Shown in pieces: positions 10,994 to 24,196 of a DNA stretch of 64,000 nucleotides (its first letter is position 1; the number at the start of each line of letters is the position of its first letter). Source of the stretch: Paracentrotus lividus (Eukaryota; Echinodermata; Echinoidea; Camarodonta; Echinidae); contig CALNVZ010003430.1 in assembly GCA_940671915.1 (NCBI GenBank), positions 23,395,600 through 23,459,599 on the forward strand, written 5' to 3'. A program made the translations under genes and the position numbers. Below the pieces are notes generated by a model. That model had not been told where the DNA came from. It saw only the letters and a list, made by a program, of their open reading frames with translations, and did not search any database.

Positions 10994-13145
10994 AAAGAGA
11001 GATTTCTTGCATCGTTTTTAAGATGCGCTCCTAAAATCAGAGGTCATCCTTATCTAGCAAAATATAGGCCTATTAGCCCTTTATTGTGAACATATACTTA
11101 CTGCAATATATAGATTTATCATTAAGAAAACTGATATTATATATCTGTGGAATAAATTTCACTGATAGGTCTATATCAATACGAATAAATCTTGACTAAA
11201 GCAGTATAGATCTTTTGTTTGTTTTTGTTTATTTTGTTTATATTTTTTTTATATATACAAGTGAAAAAAAAATCTTATTGACAGTCTTTGTAGACCTACA
11301 TTAGACAATTATCCTGATTATATGTTTACTCCGAGTGAGTCAGAAAAAATAAACATCTCAAAATTGAAGAATAATTATTTATGAACAGATAACCGTTATT
11401 ATGTCTAAAAGAGTATTCCACTGAATAATATTAGTATTTTTATGTGGCATAATATAAGTTTACGCTTTGATGAACAGGGTGTATTGTGTAATGTTTTGTT
11501 TAACTTGCGAATTCAATATAATTTAGTCTAGGCCATTTTGTAGGCCTAAATGCTTTTCGATTTGATGATCTTGTTCACCTCCTAAAAATCAGTAAACGTT
11601 TTTTAAATGTATAAATGTTTTAATATCAATTCTCATGTTTTACCTTTAATTGGAAAGACTAAGTTTGCAATGAGTTTTGCTGCAACTCTAATTACGATTA
11701 TGACTTCATGGTCACTGGGGGGCATTTCATCAAAGGACTTGTCAGGCATTTTATCCGACAAGTTTGCTCTCAGCCAATCAGATGCAAGCATTTCAGTAGC
11801 ATATAACAGTTTGTCGGATAAAACGTCTGACGTCCTTCGGTGAAATGCGATACTGGACTCATTTATTGCAGTAATCCATTTGGCACAAATAAAATTTTAC
11901 ATCATAGCAATTATCCGGGCAGAAACATGATTTTAAAGTAATATCAAATTATTTGGGAGAAGATTTCGGGAGATGATGATAATAATAATAGTTCATATGA
12001 CAAAGGTCTTGGAAAGTTTTGAAGTGTTTAGTTTTGAGTCTGACTCACTCGGTATAGTATTTTTAATTAGAAATTTATCTAGATTTGAACATACAATGCA
12101 CGGAATATAGAGGGGAAGGGGAGGTCAAAAGTAAAAGAGAGATGGACAAAAATATGACACAAAGTAAAAGTAAAAGATAAGTATATAGGGAAGAAAGGGA
12201 GAGGGAAGGGGGAGACCCATTTTATTTGAAAAAAAAAAAAAAAAAAAAAGTCACTCTGGAACGCCTTGACACTCATTTTGCAAAGTCGCATGTCCAGTGA
12301 ATTTGAATAATCCCCATTGCATAAAAAAATGGCGTTGTTCTAATTATTATTTTTAAAAAAAATTATTGGACCCTGGATTTATGTTTTCCTTGTAATTCAT
12401 TCAGCTATTTCCAAGATGAGAACAATGAACTCCCAATTATTTATCCCTATCTTTTTAAAGTTAATTCATGTTTTTTTAAATTTCTTATGTTTTGCAGAGT
12501 TATAATTCCTCAAAAAGACTCTCGGTGGAATATAGGTAGCTATAAGTATTATGATGCACTCAAAAAGCTTCACCTCTCTTGCTCCAAACCAAGACGTCAA
12601 TTGATCGGCGACAGATGACTGTTTAGAGAAATGCAACTACCCCATCTACGGTAAAAGTCAGAACAGGCGTACTGACAATAAGGGGTCGATACAAATGATC
12701 AACCCTTCTTTTGTTATCAGGTTTAGTACATGTATCATATTATAACTGTATTTTTAAATCACATCCCTTTTCTAAGTAGTAGATAGATCTGACCATAAGG
12801 TATCAAGAATATTGAGGCCCTGATGATAAATACTAGTATTCATTTTTTTTTTGGTTACTAGGAAACGGATGCTAACCTTCAATAAATCGGCAGAATTAAT
12901 TTTAAAAAAATATGATTTTATGTTGTTGTTTTTTTCTTTCCAAAACTAGAGATTTCAGGCATCTCAATGATATAAAATAATTGTAGTTTATTAGAGAATG
13001 ACCCATTAAAACATGTTAGAGTTAAATATATCGATGCAGGGGACAACCCCCTGATCGATGATATCTTGTGCAAAAACAAAAAAACTTCCTCACCTTCCAT
13101 TTGAGCTTATCTTTTCGGGTCACATGATGAATTTGATGAGGGTGC
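10994..13145. other. Intergenic with small repeats, no gene seen
   Basis: AT-rich, with poly-T/A runs (about 10968, 12233-12249) and one MITE at 11719-11851. Short open frames, for example 12079-12291 minus through a poly-A run, have low complexity and match no family I know. The mirrored, indel-bearing version occupies about 19970-22203. Confidence 0.5.
11719..11851. mobile_element. 133-bp MITE with 44-bp inverted ends
   Basis: The left end, GGGGCATTTCATCAAAGGAC and on to TTTTATCCGACAAG, pairs with the right end, whose complement starts ATCGCATTTCACCGAAGGAC and also reaches TTTTATCCGACAA. Only about 45 bp separates the arms. ACTGG flanks both sides (11714-11718 and 11852-11856), a plausible 5-bp target duplication, though the outermost bases of the two ends do not pair. 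The mirrored copy is at about 21321-21457. Confidence 0.55.
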
Positions 13146-14530
13146 AATCAAGGTACTATCAGATAATTCGTTTTACTGTTTTGGAAACGGAAAAGCAAAA
13201 ACGGAATATTGGGCAAAAACTGATTCTGATTTGGTGAAAAATAACAAAATATTGAATACCTCTTCTGATTTCCTTTTTTCGTTTTTCCGTTTCCAAAACA
13301 GAAAAACGAAACTATCTGATAGTACCGTTTAATATTTCCTTTTTCCTTTTTCCGTTTTGCGTGCGGAGCCAGAACAAAGACATTCGAAAGGGAAGGGGAA
13401 GGAGAGGGACAACTCGTAACCGGGGCACGATGTAACGCTCTAGAAATTAATATATTGTAGGTTACAGCTACAAGCAACATGAGGGCGGCTTTCAAAGTAT
13501 AGGAATAGTGCCGCCCTTGTGCCCTGCCTTGATCGCTACTACAGACCTGTACAAAACTCCTCTTTTTTCTTTTGGGGGGGGGCGGGGGCAGTGGTGAATT
13601 AGAAGGTGGACCAAAATTATTTCAGATTTTGGCAGACCCAATATTTTTTTTCCTACGTCACGCCAGACCGCGCGAGGAAAAAAGCTACATCAATTTTTTT
13701 ACACCGTCAAGTTTCACCAACGATTAAGGGGGGGGGGTCGAGCGGGAGCAGACCCCGTACCAAAAATTTTAGAAAAAAAGTTCCTTGATTTGGGGCCTTT
13801 GGGCCCCTTTTCCCTTGGTATTTATTTATTTCTTCTTTTTTAATGCATGATTAATGACAAACCCACGTAATATGGTCGTAATGCCCCTAGCCTCTTTCTT
13901 GGGCTTGCCGATGGCGCACAACAAAAGGCATGTCTACCCGCCGCCCCCCCCCCCCTTTATCGCTCGACCAACGTGAAGTGGAAAAAACATATGGTACGTT
14001 TTCTGCTTTATCTGGGGCGTGACGCTTTAGGGAAAACGTGTGCATGCCAGAATATGACCAGTTTCACTATTGGGCTCCCATGTACTCGCCATGTAAGTTC
14101 CGCCAATGTAAGCTGGCACCTGCAGCCCCCCCCAGCCGCTTGCACGCGACGTTTGCTGATCAGGTCTGCAGTAGCGGATCAAGGCAGGGCGCAAGGGAAG
14201 CACATTCCTATACTTTGAAAGCCGCTCATTAGCTAGCTGTACATGTTAAATACATAATTAATTTAGAGCGTTACATTGCCCGGTATACGAGTGTTCTCTC
14301 TTCCCTTTCGAATGTCTTTGTTCTGGCTCCGCACGCAAAACGGAAAAAGGAAAAAGGAAATATTAAACGGTACTATCAGATAATTCGTTTTCCTGTTTTG
14401 GAAACGGAAAAACGAAAAAAGGAAATCAGAAGAGGTGTTCAATATTTTGTTATTTTTCACCAAATCAGAATCAGTTTTTGCTTTTCCGTTTCCAAAACAG
14501 TAAAATGAATTATCTGATAGTACCTTGATT
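13146..14530. mobile_element. 1.39-kb element with about 390-bp terminal inverted repeats
   Basis: The left end starts AATCAAGGTACTATCAGATA and the complement of the right end starts identically. The arms (about 13146-13550 and 14140-14530) share an internal mirror motif, GTTTTGGAAACGG / CCGTTTCCAAAAC, plus GGAGCCAGAACAAAGACATT. GGGTGC flanks both sides (13140-13145 and 14531-14536), suggesting a 6-bp target duplication. The core (13551-14139) holds G/C runs and no recognisable transposase. The superfamily is unassigned. Frames crossing it are not supported as genes. The mirrored copy is at 18604-19970. Confidence 0.7.
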
Positions 14531-14689
14531 GGGTGCTGCTTCATTTCAACTATGATTATCAGCTGACTTTGAAGCTGATCATTATTTCTGGCCTGAAAAT
14601 TAAATATATATATAAATAAAAAGCCCTTTTCTCTGGTATATTCATATTTAAATGTAATTCCAGCACACGTCGACATGTTTTTACATGTA

Positions 14690-15139
14690 CAGTCGGTGTA
14701 AAAAAAAAAAAAAATGGTACAGTCGGAAAACATTTTTTTTATAGTATGAATATTAATTAGAACCTGGTATTGTTTGGCATTTTCATAAAGCATAATAATC
14801 GAAATTTCTTCTGATTTTTTTTTCATCACATTTGGTGCTGTAATTTTTTAGATATGACCAGTTTTCTACAGTCAAGAAAAATCAATTTTCGCAAGACGTC
14901 CATGCTTTTGTGTAGGTTTCGCATTATGGAACAATAGACGTGCGTGATTTCGATTTGTTCCTCGTCGCACGAAATTTAGCATAACTTTTGTTTAACGAAA
15001 GCAAATTATACAGAACAAAGTACATCAGCAAGGAAAAAATTCTGGCTTTAATTTGGTACCACATACACACATTATTTGAAAAGATTTCACACCTAAATTA
15101 TTTTATCCCCGACTGTACCATTTTATTTGACACAGACTG
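14690..15139. mobile_element. TA-flanked MITE, copy 2 (Tc1/mariner type)
   Basis: Same family as 5972-6414 and co-linear over its whole length, with TGGTACAGTCGG near the left end and CCCCGACTGTACCATTTTAT near the right. It is bounded by TA at 14688-14689 and 15140-15141. The left end has a longer A-run and a small change (CAGTCGGTGT). The two copies differ by scattered substitutions, so they are independent insertions of one family. Confidence 0.8.
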
Positions 15140-15195
15140 TATAATGGTTTTTATTTGGTCACAATACTCTTGATAGTACAGTCACACATTATCGT

Positions 15196-15232
15196 CAACA
15201 TCATTTTCACCATCACCATCACCATCATCATT

Positions 15233-15267
<35 letters not shown>

Positions 15268-15723
15268 AAACATCATCATCCCCATCAATCATTTTCATAA
15301 CCATCTTCATCATCATCATCACCATCAATCATTATCATAACCATCACCATCATCAACATCATCATCATCACCATAAAATCAGTATCATAACCATCCTCCT
15401 CATCATCACCATCACCATCATTACAATCATCATAACCATCACCATCACCATTATCACCAATCACCACCACCATCATCATCATCATCATCATCACCACCAA
15501 CATCACCATCATCATCACCATCATTACAATCATCACCATCTTCATCATCATCACCATCATCCTCATCACCATCACCATCATTACAATCATCATAACCATC
15601 ACCATCACCATTATCACCATCACCACCATCATCATCATCATCATCACCACCAACATCACCATCATCATCACCATCATTACAATCATCACCATCTTCATCA
15701 TCATCACCATCATCATCCTCATC
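15196..15723. repeat. (CAT)n microsatellite abutting the gap
   Basis: CAT/CAC trinucleotides with higher-order repetition: a segment near 15400-15560 (ATTACAATCATCATAACC and CCACCAACATCACC) is duplicated near 15585-15720. Assembly stops inside this array at 15723, a typical place for a short-read contig to break. Confidence 0.9.
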
Positions 15724-15748
15724 NNNNNNNNNNNNNNNNNNNNNNNNN
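15724..15748. other. Assembly gap (25 N)
   Basis: Exactly 25 N. A fixed small run of N is a placeholder, not a measured distance, so spacing across this point is unknown. It lies near the centre of the inverted repeat. Confidence 0.98.
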
Positions 15749-16670
15749 TACTTAGTTTCATCATAACAACATATATAGCTACAATCTTACATGAATTTCA
15801 TAATAGATTTCTTATCTATTTGCATATAGCCAGATGAGATGAGTTAAGACAAGAAATATTATATACAATTCTAATTCATATGTTAAGTCTATCCATAAGA
15901 CTATGGATATTATACATTGATTCGTCTTCACCAGGGAATTACCTTTTCTATTCTTTCTTTTGTTCAAGTAATAACTAAATATCATGATTCTTCTTGCTAT
16001 CGGAAGCTCTATTCCAACTCGGGTCTGTAATACCCATACATAGTCATTCATGAGCATCAGACCTCATGTCCTAGTCATCTACTAGAAATTCTATGTCTAT
16101 TGTATTTCCCTTTCTCTATAGTTGTATATTATATTGATCAACATCACTCATATCATTTAACACAGTATTTAAAATAATACTTTATTCACAACTACATCCT
16201 TGGTGGGCTCTTCACAGATCATAATATCTAATAAATCATGGTGTATGTACCTAAATTCTCTTAGAGTGATTCACATACATATAGTTTATAAAAAGTAAAA
16301 CAAAAAATCAATAAATTATCATTATATAAATGGTCATATGAGACTATATTCGCTGTTTCGTATAAAGCATTCTTATTTTTTGCACACCCACAACTATAGT
16401 ACTAAATATCTTTTTATTCCCCCTTTGTGGATAAATTTGATGTATTAATATTAGTATTATTATATCTCATGATGGTAGTGGGAATTGGCTCAAATTGGTA
16501 CATGATGATTATGTTCACTACTGCATTGTACAAACTAATCTCACGTTGTCACTCAGCTGTGGAATAAGTCGCTTATTACAATAAAAAGCCTGTAATGCAG
16601 ATTTAATGTGATTCTGACCTTTTAGTAGTTTGTTTGTGAGGTATTTTTGTTCAGGAATTAAGTTAGTGAT
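15749..16670. other. Unmatched AT-rich spacer at the palindrome centre
   Basis: About 920 bp with no counterpart in the left arm. Very AT-rich, with no gene and no obvious repeat. If the right arm comes from a fold-back read, this is the reverse complement of genomic sequence lying just beyond 15723 that the left contig never reached. The open frame at 16057-15812 minus has no recognisable homology. Confidence 0.5.
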
Positions 16671-16679
16671 AGTAAATGG

Positions 16680-17900
16680 TGGTGATGAACGATAATTAAG
16701 ATGATGGTAGTGAGTGGTGGTGGTTTGTTGGTGTGGGTGGTGGCGGTAGGTGGTGGTGGTGGTGTTGCGATGTTGATGAAGTGATGGGTGGAGTTGGTGA
16801 AGAATGGTAGTGATAATGATGAGGATGGTTTAAGATTAATGATACTTGTTATTGATGAATATGATGTTGATGGAGGGAGGGTGAGGAGGAAGATGAATGA
16901 TGCTGATGCAATAAAAAATCTGATGCGGTGGATGATGATGGCTGATCAATGATGCTGTTGAATGAATGCTGCTGATGGTGATTAAAAAAATTATAATGTA
17001 TGATGGGGTGATGATGATTGATGGATGGGATGATGATTAGTTATGTTTGATGATCATGCATGGGTGATGGAGGATATGATGGTGATGATGATGATGATAG
17101 AGATGATGAGTGATAAATGGTGATGATGGTGTGATGAAGATGATGGTGATGATGATGGTGATGATGATTTGATGGTGGGTGATGAATGTGTAATGGATGG
17201 TGACGAGGATAATGATCATGAATGATCACGGGTGAGTGGAGGATGATGGATGTGATGGTGATGAGGATGAATGATGGGTGGATGATGTAAGATGGTGATG
17301 AATTGTATGATGCGTGAACGAGGAATAATGAAGTCATGATGATCAACGGTGATGAGGATGAGGTGATGGTGATGAGGATGATGATGGTGATGATGATGAA
17401 AGATGGTGGATGATTGTAATGATGGTGATGATGATGGTGATGTTGGTGGTGATGATGATGATGATGTGGTGGTGATGGTGATAATGGTGATGGTGATGGT
17501 TATGATGATTGTATGATGGTGAATGGTGAGAGGATGATGGTGATGATGATGAAGATGGTGATTGATTGGTAATGATGGTGATGATGATGGTGATGTTGGT
17601 GGTGATGATGATGATGATCGCATGATGGTGGTGGTGAGTTTGGTGATAATGTTGATGGTGATGGGTTATGGGATGATGTGTATGATGGTGATGGTGGATG
17701 ATGAGGAGGAATGGCTTATGATACTGATTTTATGGTGATGATGATGATGTTTGATGATGGTGATGGTTATTATAATGATTGATGGTGATGATGATGATGA
17801 AGATGTAATGAAATGAAATTGATGGGATGATGATGGTTTATGATGAGAGATGATGATGATGATGATGATGATAATGATGATGGTGATGGTGATGGTGAAA
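16680..17900. repeat. (GATG/GGTGAT)n microsatellite, mirror of 15196-15723
   Basis: GAT/GGT trinucleotides broken by many off-phase insertions (GATGAATGATG, GGATGGGATG). It is about twice the length of its left-arm partner. The H-, S- and I-rich frames here are repeat artefacts. Confidence 0.85.
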
Positions 17901-18603
17901 ATGATGTTGAACGATAATGTTGTGACGTAACTATAAGGAGTATTGTGACCAATAAAAACCGATTATACAGTCTGTGTCAAATAAAATGGTGACAGTCGGG
18001 GATAAAATAATTTTGGGTGTGAAATCTTTTCAAATAATGTGTGTATGTGGTACCGCAATTAAGCCAGAGGATTTTTTTCCTTTGCTGATGTTACTTTGTT
18101 CTGTATGAATTTGCTTTCGTTTAAACGGAAAAGTTATGCCGGTAAATTTCGTGGCGACGCAGGAACAAATCGAAATCACGCAAAGCTATTGTTTCCATAA
18201 TGCGAACCTACACAAAAGCATGGACGGGTCTTTGCGAAATGTGATTTTTTTTCTTGATGTAGAAACTGGTCATATTAAAATTACAGCACCAAATGTGAAT
18301 GAAAAAAATCAGAAGAAATTTCGATTATTATGCTTTATGAAAATGGCCAAATACCAGGTTCTAATTAATCATTCAAATGACTATAAGAAAGAAGTTTTCC
18401 GAAATGTACATTTTTTTTTTTTTTTTACCCCGACTTGTACATGTAAAAACATGTCGCAGCGTGTGCTGGAATTACATTGTAAGATATGAATATACGCAGA
18501 GAAAAGGGCTTTTTATTTATATTATATTAATTTTCAGGCCAGAAAATAAATGATCAGCTTCAAAATCAGCTGATAAATCATCAGTTGAAATGAAAGCAGC
18601 ACC

Positions 18604-19970
18604 AATCAAGGTAACTATCAGATAATTCATTTTTACTGTTTTGAAAACGGAAAAGCAAAACTGATTCTGATGTTGGTGAAAATAACAAATTATTGACACC
18701 TCATTCTTTTCTTTGTCGTTTGTTTCCGTGTTCCAAAACATGGAAAACGAATTATCATGATAGTACCGTTAATATTTCCTTTTTCCTTTTTCCGTTTTGC
18801 GTGCGGAGCCCAGAACAAAGACATTCAAAGGGAAGAGGAACATCGTATACCGGGCAATGTAACGCTCTAAATTAGGATTATGTATTTTAACATGTACAGC
18901 TAGCGGTTAATGAGCGGCGGGTTTCAAAGTAATAGAATGTCTTCCCTTGCGCCTGCATTGATCCGCTAGCTGGCAAGGACCGTGTCGAAGTCCTGAAGGG
19001 GGGGGGCTGGGTGCGTTACATGGGGAGGATTACAATTGGGAGCCCAATATTGAAATGGTCATATTCTGGATGCACACGTTTTCCCTAATAGCGTCACGCC
19101 AGAAAAGCAGAATAACGTACATATGTTTTTTCACTTCACGTTGGTCGAGCGGATAAGGGGGGGGGGGGGGGGGTAGACATGCTTTTTGTTGGGCCATCGG
19201 CAAGCCAAAAGAGGGTAGGGATTAGACATAATTATGTGGGGGTTTGTCATTAATCATGCATTAAAAAAAGGAAGAATAATAAGATACCAGGGAAAAGGGG
19301 CCCAAAGGCCCAAATCAAGGGAAACTTTTTTTTTCTTAAAATTTTTGGTACGGGTTCGCTCACCGCTCGACCCCCCGCCCCTTAATCGTTTGGTGAGGAA
19401 CTTGACGGTGTAAAAAAATTGATGTAGCTTTGTTGGGATCGCAGACGGTCTGGCGTGGAACGTAGGAAAAAAAATATTGGGTCTGCCAAAATCTGAATAA
19501 TTTTGGTCCACTTCTAAATTCACCACTAGCCCCCCCCCCCCCCAAAAAGAAAAAGAGGATTTTGACAGGTTTGGTAGTAGCGATCAAGGCAAGGGGCAAC
19601 GGACGGCACATTCCTATACTTTGAAAGCGCTCATTTGCTGTACAGTGGTTAACGTAATAATTAATTTAGAGGCGTTTACATTGCCCGGTTATGACGAGTG
19701 TCCTCTTCTTCCCTTGGTCGAAATGTCTTGTTCTGGCTCCGCAGAAAACGGAAAAAGGAGAAAAGAATATTAAACGGTACTATCAGATGTTTTCGTTTTT
19801 TTTTTCTGTTTTGGAAACGGAAAAACGAAAAAAAGGAACTCCAGAAAGAGGTATTCAATTTTTGTTATTTTTCAACCAAATCAGAATCAGTTTTTGCCCA
19901 AGTATTCCGTTTTTGCTGGTTTCCGTTTCCAAAACAGTGTAAAACGAATTATCTGATAGTACCGTTGATT
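18604..19970. mobile_element. Mirror copy of the long-TIR element
   Basis: Same ends (AATCAAGG at 18604, CGTTGATT at 19970) and internal GTTTCCAAAACA motifs as 13146-14530, in reverse orientation with scattered indels. Confidence 0.7.
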
Positions 19971-22203
19971 GCACCCTCATCAAATTATCATGTGCCGAAA
20001 AAGATAAGCCTCAAATGGAAGGTGAGGAAGTTTTTTTGTTTTTTGCACAAGAGGTATTCATGCGATCAGGGGTTGTCCCCTGGCAGTCGATATAATTTAA
20101 CTCTAACTGTTTTAATGGGTCATTCTCTAATAAACTACAATTATTTTATATCATTGAGATGCTGAAATTTCTAGTTTTGGAAAGAAAAAAAGCAACACAT
20201 AAAATCATATTTTTTTAAAATTAATTCTGCCGATTTATTTGAAGGTTAGCATCCGTTTACCTAAGTAACCAAAAAAAAAATGAAATACTGGAGTAATTTT
20301 CATGGCAGGGCCCTCAATAATTACTTGATACCGGTTATGGTCAGGCATCTATCTTACTACTTAAGAAAAGGATTGATTTAAAAAAAAGTTATAATATGAT
20401 ACGTGTAACTGAAACACGATAACAAAAAGAAGGGTTGATCATTTGTATCGACCGCCTTAGTTGTCAGTAGCGCCTGTTCTGACTTTACCGTAGATGGGGT
20501 AGTGCGATTTCTCTAACAGTCAGGTCTGTCGCCGATCAATTGACGTCTCTGGTTTGGAGCAAGAGAGGTGAAAGCTTTGTTGGAGTGCGGTCATAATACT
20601 TATTAGCCTACTATATTCACGAGAGTCTTTTGGAGGAATTATATCTTGCAAAACATAAGAAATTTAAAAAAACATGAATTAACTTTAAAAGATAGGATAA
20701 ATATTGGGAGTTCCATTGTTCGTCATCTTGGTAATAGGGCTGAGGATGAATGGTACAAGGAAAACATAAATCTCGGGTCCAGGAATAATTTTTTTTAAAA
20801 ATTAATAATTAGAACAACGCCAGTTTTTTTTATGCCAATGGGATTAATTCAAATTCACTGGACATGCGACTTTGCAAAATGAGTGTCAAGGCGGTTCCAG
20901 AGTGACTTTTTTTTTTTTTTTTTTTTTTTTCAAATAAATGGGTCTCCCCTTCCTCTCCCTTTTCTTCCCTACTAATGACTGGTATCTTTTAACTTTTACT
21001 GTGTGTCATATGTTTTGTCCATCTCTCTTTTACTTTTGAACTCGCCCTTCCCCTTATATTCCCGTGCATTGGTATGGTTCAAATCTAGATAAATTTTCTA
21101 ATTAAAATACTATACACCGAGTGAAGTCAGACTCAAACTACGACTCAAAACTATTCCAAGACCTTTGTCCATATGAACTATTTATTATTATCATCATCTC
21201 CCGAAAATTCTTCTCCGCAAATAATTTGATATTACTTTAAAATCATGTTTCTGCCCGGGATAATTGCTATGATGTAAATTTTATTTGTGGCAAAATGGAT
21301 TACTGCAATAAATGATTCCAGTATCGCATTTCAAGCCGAAGGCGTCAGACTTTTATCGACAAATGTTTAATGCTACTGAAATGCTTGCATCTGATTGGCT
21401 GAGAGCAAACTTGTCGGATAAAATCCTGACAAGTCCTTTGATGAAGATGCCCCCCCAGTGCCATCGAAGTCATAATCGTATAAGAGTTGCAGGCGAAAAC
21501 TCAATTGCAAACTTAGTCTTTCCACTAAAGGTAAAACATGAGAATTGATAATTAAAACATTTTATACATTTAAAACGTTTACTGATTTTTTAGGAGGTGA
21601 ACAGAGATCATCAAAATCGAAAAGATTTAAGGCTACAAAATGGCCTTTAGACTAAATTATATTGAAATTCGCAAGTTAACAAAACATTACACACTACACC
21701 CTGTTCACAAAGCGTTAAACTTTGATATTATGCATCATAAAAATACTATATTATTCAGTGGAATACTCTTTTAGACATAATAACGGTTTCTGTTCATAAA
21801 TAATTATTCTTCATTTTGAGATGTTTAGTTTTTTTTGATCACTCGGAGTAAACATATAATCAGGATAATTGTCCCTAAAATGTAGGTCTAACAAAGACTG
21901 TCAATAAGATTTTTTTTTCAACTTGTATATATAAAAAAAATAGTAAACAAAATAACAAAAACAAACAAAAGATCTTGATACGTGCTTTAGTCAATATTTA
22001 TTCGTATTGATATAGAGCCTATGCAAGTGAAATTTTATTCCACAGATATATAATATCAGTTTTCTTCCCATGATAAATCTATATATTCAGTAAGTGATAT
22101 GTTCACAATAAAGGGCTAATAGGCTAATATTTTTGCTTAAGATAAGGATGACTCTGGATGTTTAGGGAGCGCATTTAAAAACGAGGTGCAAGAATCTCTC
22201 TTT

Positions 22204-22767
22204 GCACTGTAAAGCGCTGTGTAAAAAAAAAAGACTACACAACTTATTAACTTTGAACCACCAAACCAGCGTGTTTACCATAGGAACCATCACAACGCTT
22301 GTGTAAAAGTTCATTACACACACTGTTGTTTTCAAGTTTGATAAAACTGTTGTTTAAGAATCTGTACACAAATGTTGTATTAAAATAAGTAAACACATAC
22401 GCTGTTTAAAGAAAGTTCTTTAAATTTACACAACAAAAAAGTGCCGGTGCCGGAAATTGAACTCACGACCTTTGTAATCCAGGTCAAGTAATAACCACAA
22501 CAGCAGACTACGGGAACTTCAGATAATCCTGATGATTTGTGTTCACTCAGTTGGAATGCTCACGTAAATTTTGGTGAAATAGAAGAAACTACACAACTTG
22601 ATGGAAACTTTACACAACACTGTTTTAATATAGGAACAACGCCAACTCTTGTGTAAATTCAAAACACAACAACGTGTTGTTGTAAAGTAAACTGTCGTGT
22701 TACGAGATCTTACACAATTTTTTTTAAAACAGACCTCTTCTTTTTTAACACAGCGTTTCAACAGTGC
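22204..22767. mobile_element. Mirror copy of the composite TIR element
   Basis: Ends GCACTGTAAAGCGCTGTGT and ACACAGCGTTTCAACAGTGC match 10456-10993 in reverse. It includes the tRNA-like stretch GTGCCGGTGCCGGAAATTGA near 22441 on the opposite strand. Confidence 0.65.
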
Positions 22768-24196
22768 ATGGGCATTATTCTTGTGCACGAAGTATATATA
22801 GACCAATCTTGAAATACCTTTTGAGAAGGATATGAATATTTTATGATCCATTTTACTGATTGAATCGGATTCCCCACCTCGAAAAAAAAATCTTTGGAAG
22901 GGGGGGGGGGGCTTTTATTTTTTGCCTTATGATGAGTGAATTCTTACCGGGGTCATCATACTGCCTTTAGGAATGAAAAGAGCATTCTCTTTCAGAATGG
23001 TCGACGCACTCGATGAAAAGTAATTATCATGTTGCAATACTTTGATCTGTGGAGATTTTGGTTTTTGGGGGGGGGGGAGGGGGATAGCAGAAATGGGCCG
23101 TTTTCTCAAGGGCGCGGAGCCGGAGAATTTTGGGGGCTCCAGTTCCAAACTGTTAGTCCTGTTCGCCCCCACTTTTAGAGCGCTCTCATGTCCCTAGTTG
23201 GCCATTGTGGAAACCTTTTATGGGGTGGGGGTAGCCTAATAGGTTATGTGCGGTTTTAAAGTTAATACTTTCTGGTCAAGGGTACCGGAGAATTTATAAA
23301 ATTTATCATCACGTTTTCTTTCTTCCGTGTTCACCAGAAGGAGAAATTCAACGAAAGTGAATGCTAGGTATTATGTTGACCGGAAACACGAGTGTTGGGA
23401 TTTTAACAGCTTTTAACATAAAGATGTAATATTCATGATATATCATTTATAATGACATCTTGATATATTTATGCATCCCACAGAATTAAGAAGCAATTAT
23501 TTCAGTTTTGCATAACCACCAACGCAAGCCACCAAGACTACTCCCCTCAAACTAAGGACTAGATTCCATGCTGCAAACAATGGTCACCTGATACATGCAA
23601 GATAGCGCGCGATATGGTGCAACAATCAACATCATCTCGTCGCGAACCTCGTATAGATTCTACGTAGTCAGATATCATCTCGCATGAAAGTCACTGTAAT
23701 CGACGAACGGGCAGCCGTCACTACAGTACAGTTCGTGTTTCGTAATTGAGCAGATTTTCTAGAAGTTCCGTTGAGCCAAAAAGTATAGCCGAAAGCATAA
23801 TAATTGTGATCACTGCATTGTTTACCTTCTCGTTTTGGTCTAGAAGATTTGAGTGTGCAGAGTACCGTACAGAAGACTAGACCTATAATAAATTCGTAAA
23901 TTCATCGTGGCTGGGTTTTGGCTCAGCAATTCGATCGGTTACTGATCGCACTTGCCTACCAGAGGTTACCCCCGAACACGCGGAGCTCCAGCCACCCGCG
24001 ATCATCGATAGGACAACTGACCTTGGAATTTGGATTTCTAACAGAGAATCAGACCAATATTTACCGTTAGATACACCGTCCTCAGACATCGGTGACATTG
24101 TTTGAGAATATATTTCAACGGAGGCAATAGTTTATTAAGGAGGCTGAAGTAGACAATTGCAAAACAAGACAAACCAATTTGGAGAAGGAAGTCAAG

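Larger units (their letters stand above)
4560..15723. repeat. Left arm of a giant imperfect inverted repeat
   Basis: The sequence from 4560 to the gap is repeated in reverse complement from about 28,798 back to about 16,670. Outer-boundary match: TATGAATCTTAAAGCCTG at 4560 against its complement ending at 28,798; beyond it the two flanks differ. Anchors in mirror order include the ABAT exons, the 101-bp satellite, both TA-flanked MITEs, the long-TIR element and the CAT microsatellites. This left copy has the cleaner sequence, with intact reading frames and splice sites, so I treat it as the authentic locus. Confidence 0.9.

Noticed and set aside
14263-14829. 188-residue minus-strand frame
   Set aside because: Runs through the arm of the long-TIR element, unique sequence and the end of a MITE; composition follows those repeats.
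15285-17952. Several long H/M/S/V-rich frames on both sides of the gap
   Set aside because: CAT/GATG repeat translations, one of them spanning the N run.
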